From the NCBI GenBank assembly GCA_016180765.1, contig JACPAP010000005.1, positions 5,261 through 14,901 of the forward strand: 9,641 nucleotides of DNA, written 5' to 3'. A program made the position numbers and the translations under genes. The notes below the pieces were generated by a model, which saw nothing but the letters and a program-made list of their open reading frames with translations, did not search any database and was not told the origin of the DNA. The DNA comes from Gemmatimonadota bacterium (GTDB lineage Bacteria; Gemmatimonadota; Gemmatimonadetes; Gemmatimonadales; GWC2-71-9). Positions 6,968-9,641 of the stretch are shown here, one piece after another (position 1 is the stretch's first letter; every line of letters begins with the position of its first letter).

Positions 6968-8256
6968 ATCCGGTACGCGAGCGTAGCCGACAGGCCGGTC
7001 AGCCGAAGGAGAGAGTCGGCCGCGCGGGTCTGGTCCGGTGCTTCGAACGCGCCCACTAAGACCAAAGCCGATCCGTCGGGCGCGGGAACAATGTACGCCG
7101 CCACGCCCCGCCGACGAAGCCCCCCGGCGAGCTCGTGGGCCGCTTCCGGGGTCGCTTCGCGCCCCACCAGGAACGCGTGGGGGGTGCGGAGAATGGTCCC
7201 GTTGGGACGTTCCACGGCGCCGCGGCGCCACCACGCGCGCAGCAGGGAGTCGGCGTCGCTGGCCGTAGGGAACGCCCCGATGATCACTCGGAACCATAGC
7301 CCCTGACGCCCCAACCGTACCGGGCTCACGGTGGCCGCGTCGGCACCGCCGAAGTCTTGGGCGTACGCGGCCGCCTGATCCGCCCGGTTGAAGGCGGCCA
7401 CCTGCACACTGTAGAACAGCGAGTCTCCGGGATTGGGGGCCGCAGGGGCTGCGGGGGCCGCAGCGGCCGCAGCAGATGCCCCGGCGGAGGAGTCGGGCAC
7501 TGGTTCCTCGGCTACGGCCGCGGGTTGTGATCCATCCGAGCCTAGGCCGAACCTGACGGCCAGGACCGCGGCGAGCCCTACGACCGCCACGGCCGCGATG
7601 ACGCCGGGACGGACCACCGGGCGCCTGGGCGGCGGTCGCAGTCCAAAGGACGGACGCCGCGGCGGCGGTGTGGGACGAGGCGCCGAGCGCTCGGTGCAGA
7701 CGATGGCGATCAGCGGAGTTCCCCGCTTCAGTCGCTCGCCGATGCCGGGGAAGGTGAGGCCGTCGGGCGCGTACCCGACCGGCGCAAGCACCACCAGGCC
7801 GTCCAGTTCCAGGTTCAGGCGGGGCAGGGCCGCCGGTGGTACGAACAGGAGCAGGAGCGCTCCCTCCTGGCGAAAGCCGCGCGCCAGCCGTCGCCATCGC
7901 TCATTGGCCCAGACTTGGTTCGGATCGGTGGGGACGGTGCCCACAGAGATGAAATACAGGTCCGGCTCCTGTTCGCGGGCGACGTGGCCCATCGAGACGC
8001 CGAAGACGAACGCGTCCACGATGCCCTCATCGGCGGAGTCCGTGGCGCCCGGGTGCAAGGCGGGCCGCTCCAGGCTCAAGTCCACCAGGCCCACGCGGCG
8101 CCCCGCGCGGGCCACCGCCCGAGCGGCGGCCCAGGCGGCGCTGGCCGCCCAGGCCACGTCGTTGGTCGCTGGCGTGAAGGCGATGACGGTGCGATCGGCA
8201 AAGAGGGTGGCGGCGAGGTTCGGGAAGTGCGTCGGCGTGACTTCCCGCGGCGTCAT
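6952..8256 (-). CDS. Inner-membrane protein with a P-loop-like (ParA/BY-kinase-like) cytoplasmic domain and two periplasmic SPOR domains
   Basis: A 434-residue protein. Residues 20-185 look like a P-loop ATPase fold of the ParA/MinD/CpsD type: strand TVIAFTPA, a long Ala-rich helix, then GRRVGLVDLSLERPALHPG, which resembles the Walker A'/DxxxRP segment of BY-kinases. The Walker A lysine is missing: the loop reads TPATNDVAWA instead of a GKT/GKS motif, so ATP hydrolysis is doubtful. A Pro/Arg-rich stretch (193-215) precedes one membrane helix (about 216-236), then an Ala/Pro-rich linker (240-277). The first SPOR domain (about 279-345) has YSVQVAAF and WFRVIIGAFPTASDAD. A second, weaker repeat (about 357-431) has AFLVGREATPEAAHELA and LVLVGAFEAPDQTRAADSLL. 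SPOR domains bind denuded septal glycan. The topology implies an inner-membrane anchor facing both sides. The ATG at 8256 overlaps the upstream stop (ATGA) and has AGGA nine bases before it; the long extension to 9174 lies in the upstream gene and is rejected. A scaffold or sensor role is inference. Confidence 0.82.
   Translation of the reverse strand: MTPREVTPTHFPNLAATLFADRTVIAFTPATNDVAWAASAAWAAARAVARAGRRVGLVDLSLERPALHPGATDSADEGIVDAFVFGVSMGHVAREQEPDLYFISVGTVPTDPNQVWANERWRRLARGFRQEGALLLLFVPPAALPRLNLELDGLVVLAPVGYAPDGLTFPGIGERLKRGTPLIAIVCTERSAPRPTPPPRRPSFGLRPPPRRPVVRPGVIAAVAVVGLAAVLAVRFGLGSDGSQPAAVAEEPVPDSSAGASAAAAAAPAAPAAPNPGDSLFYSVQVAAFNRADQAAAYAQDFGGADAATVSPVRLGRQGLWFRVIIGAFPTASDADSLLRAWWRRGAVERPNGTILRTPHAFLVGREATPEAAHELAGGLRRRGVAAYIVPAPDGSALVLVGAFEAPDQTRAADSLLRLTGLSATLAYRMGTRR
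7432..7488 (-). repeat. Alanine/proline low-complexity linker
   Basis: About residues 257-275 of the membrane SPOR protein are almost only Ala with Pro and a few Ser, encoded by GCN-rich DNA. It is probably a flexible periplasmic tether letting the SPOR domains reach the peptidoglycan. The repeat units are irregular, so it is low complexity rather than a true tandem array. Confidence 0.6.
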
Positions 8257-8270
8257 CGGGGTGGTTCCTG
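8253..8270 (-). promoter_or_regulatory. Ribosome site and ATGA overlap setting the start of the membrane SPOR gene
   Basis: The minus strand has CAGGA (8270-8266), nine bases, then ATGA. The ATG (8256) starts the membrane SPOR gene and the TGA (8255-8253) ends the lipoprotein gene. It decides against the longer reading frame and implies coupled translation. Confidence 0.72.
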
Positions 8271-9641
8271 CCCCTCGCGCGTAAAAATCCAGAAGGGCCG
8301 GCCCAGCTTTCGGCCGGCGGTCTCCGCCGCCTCGCGGGTTGGATATGGACCCAGCACGACCCGATAGGGCTCGTCGCTCGTCGTCGGGGGCAGCACGCCA
8401 GCCTGCATCCCGGCGGTGCGGAGGTGCCGGGCCGATTCCTGAGCCCAAGCCTCGTTGGCGGTGCTGCTCACCTGCACGTAGATCGCCTGACCGGGCGCGA
8501 CCGGCTCCGCGGCCGCGGTCGTGTCGGCGGCCAGTTGAAGGGCGGGCCGCCGCGGGTCCCAGGCGGCCGCCAACCAGCGGTCCCGTGCACCCGCCGCCAC
8601 GCGTCCCCCCACGGTGAGCGAATCCGGCGCGTACGCTTCGATGTCCCGGCCGTATGCCACCAGGATGCTTCCGTCCGGTGCGACGGCCGGAAGGTCGTCG
8701 CGCCAGGATGCCGGAAGCGTGCCCAACAAGTAGGTCTCGGCCGGGTCCACCAGCCAGATCGAGTCGCCGCTCGCGGGGCGAATCAACAGGAGTCGTCCCA
8801 GGGGATCCACGCGCAACGCGCTGGCGCGTCCGGGGAGCCGCAGGCGCTCGGCCGGTTCCAGGGACGTCCGATCCAGCAGGAGCAGCTCCTGGCCCGCAGT
8901 CGCCACGTAGATGCGGTGCTCGGACGGCGAAAGCCCGACGGCGTCTGGTGCATCGGCGAGAGGGTGGAACCGGCGCCGGGTCGCATCCCCAGGGTCGAGC
9001 ACCACCAGCCCGGAGTCCACCGCGACGACGGCCAGGTCGCCCCAGCTCGACACCGCGGTAGGGCCGTTGGGAATGCCCTGCGTGACCTGGGGCTTGCCGG
9101 CCGACAGCGCCACTACCTGGCGTTCCCGCGGCGTCTGCACCACCGCTACCAACCGCTCGGACCCGCCGCCCCACACGGTCTCGGGCAACGGGTCCAGCTT
9201 GCCGGGCCAGGGCGTCACGGTGCGGTAGCTGAGCGCGCCCACCGACCCGTCGCGCCGGACCAGGTGCAGCACGCCGGTGGGGCCCATGGCCGCGGCTACC
9301 ACGCTGGTGTCGATGACTCGAGCGCGGCCGGTCGCGAGGTCCAGCGTGGTGAGCTCGCCGCGCGGCGTGAGCAGGTAGACCTCGTCCTGGTCCCGCGAGA
9401 ACCCCACCATCCGCTCCACCGCGAGTCCCGGCGTGCGGAAGCGCCAGGCGGCCTCGTCCAGCCGAGGCAGCACGTACAAGCGGGCGTCCGCGCCGCGCTC
9501 GCCGGCGAACCGAAACACCACGGCCTTGGACGCGTCGACCGACCCGCGGTGCTCGGCCATCGCGGCCTTGATGGGGTTGGAAGCGCCGGGGCTACAGCCC
9601 TGAAGGCCTACGAGCAGCGGCAGGAATGGGAGGGTTCGCTT
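8253..9641 (-). CDS. Lipoprotein with beta-propeller-like repeats and a C-terminal SPOR domain, start cut by the right edge
   Basis: The frame is open to the window edge, giving 462 visible residues with the start codon lost. The visible N-terminus is KRTLPFLPLLVGLQGCSPG: a lysine/arginine, a hydrophobic core and a lipobox-like LQGC with cysteine at visible residue 16, so it is probably a lipoprotein. The internal ATG at 9560 would remove this and is rejected. The middle (about 45-355) has repeated short strands of the beta-propeller type, with units such as YLLTPRGELTTLDLATGRA, LAVVAVDSGLVVLDPGD, HRIYVATAGQELLLLD and DSIWLVDPAETYLLG, resembling PQQ/YVTN-like propellers. The C-terminus (about 382-457) is a SPOR domain with AIYVQVSSTANEAWAQESA and YRVVLGPYPTREAAETAG. 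Expected location: outer membrane or periplasm, at sites of stripped peptidoglycan. It overlaps the membrane SPOR gene by ATGA and is the most upstream gene seen. Its ligand or partner is unknown; a role in division or envelope assembly is inference. Confidence 0.82.
   Translation of the reverse strand, partial: KRTLPFLPLLVGLQGCSPGASNPIKAAMAEHRGSVDASKAVVFRFAGERGADARLYVLPRLDEAAWRFRTPGLAVERMVGFSRDQDEVYLLTPRGELTTLDLATGRARVIDTSVVAAAMGPTGVLHLVRRDGSVGALSYRTVTPWPGKLDPLPETVWGGGSERLVAVVQTPRERQVVALSAGKPQVTQGIPNGPTAVSSWGDLAVVAVDSGLVVLDPGDATRRRFHPLADAPDAVGLSPSEHRIYVATAGQELLLLDRTSLEPAERLRLPGRASALRVDPLGRLLLIRPASGDSIWLVDPAETYLLGTLPASWRDDLPAVAPDGSILVAYGRDIEAYAPDSLTVGGRVAAGARDRWLAAAWDPRRPALQLAADTTAAAEPVAPGQAIYVQVSSTANEAWAQESARHLRTAGMQAGVLPPTTSDEPYRVVLGPYPTREAAETAGRKLGRPFWIFTREGQEPPR

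Noticed and set aside
6956..7897. N-terminal extension of the smc frame
   Set aside because: The extension is out of frame inside the membrane SPOR gene, is Arg/Gly-rich, and the ATG at 6955 gives the canonical SMC N-terminus with a ribosome site.
8257..9174. N-terminal extension of the membrane SPOR frame
   Set aside because: It runs through the lipoprotein gene in another frame; the ATG at 8256 has a ribosome site and an ATGA junction.
1..9641. Hidden mobile element, CRISPR array, tRNA or terminator hairpin
   Set aside because: Coding sequence covers nearly the whole window without gaps beyond 14 bases; I saw no inverted-repeat ends, regularly spaced repeats, tRNA-like segments or hairpin followed by a T-run.

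Overview
The window is high-GC bacterial DNA in which every gene I can support lies on the minus strand. Read right to left the order is: a lipoprotein with a beta-propeller and SPOR domain (cut by the right edge), a membrane protein with a P-loop-like domain and two SPOR domains, SMC, a secreted subtilase, a metallo-beta-lactamase-fold hydrolase, and the start of a DAHP synthase (cut by the left edge). I infer a Gemmatimonadota-like or neighbouring Gram-negative lineage. The reasons are the lipobox lipoprotein, the SPOR domains, the FlgD-like/type IX-like tail on the subtilase and the base composition. No marker gene here proves it.

Layout: the genes are packed as one unit. Lipoprotein and P-loop/SPOR gene overlap by ATGA at 8253-8256. 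P-loop/SPOR gene and smc overlap by ATGA at 6952-6955. smc is followed by the subtilase after 14 bases, or overlaps it by CTGA if a non-standard CTG start is used. The subtilase stop lies two bases before the hydrolase ATG, and the hydrolase stop lies two bases before the DAHP synthase ATG. There is no non-coding stretch long enough for an internal promoter or terminator, so the promoter should lie beyond 9641 and the transcript should continue past base 1. I see no RNA gene, mobile element, CRISPR array or att site.

Function: the first three genes suggest an envelope-to-chromosome module. One outer-membrane-type lipoprotein and one inner-membrane protein each carry a periplasmic SPOR domain, a fold known to bind stripped septal peptidoglycan, and both are translationally coupled to the condensin SMC. 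The inner-membrane protein has a cytoplasmic domain resembling a ParA/BY-kinase P-loop fold without a Walker A motif. SMC itself lacks two usual ATPase residues: the Q-loop glutamine is alanine and the LSGGE signature reads LSSGE. The three downstream genes (secreted protease, MBL hydrolase, aromatic amino acid synthesis) share the transcript but have no evident functional link.

Long open frames on the plus strand and frame-shifted minus-strand frames are judged to be shadows of GC-rich codon use.
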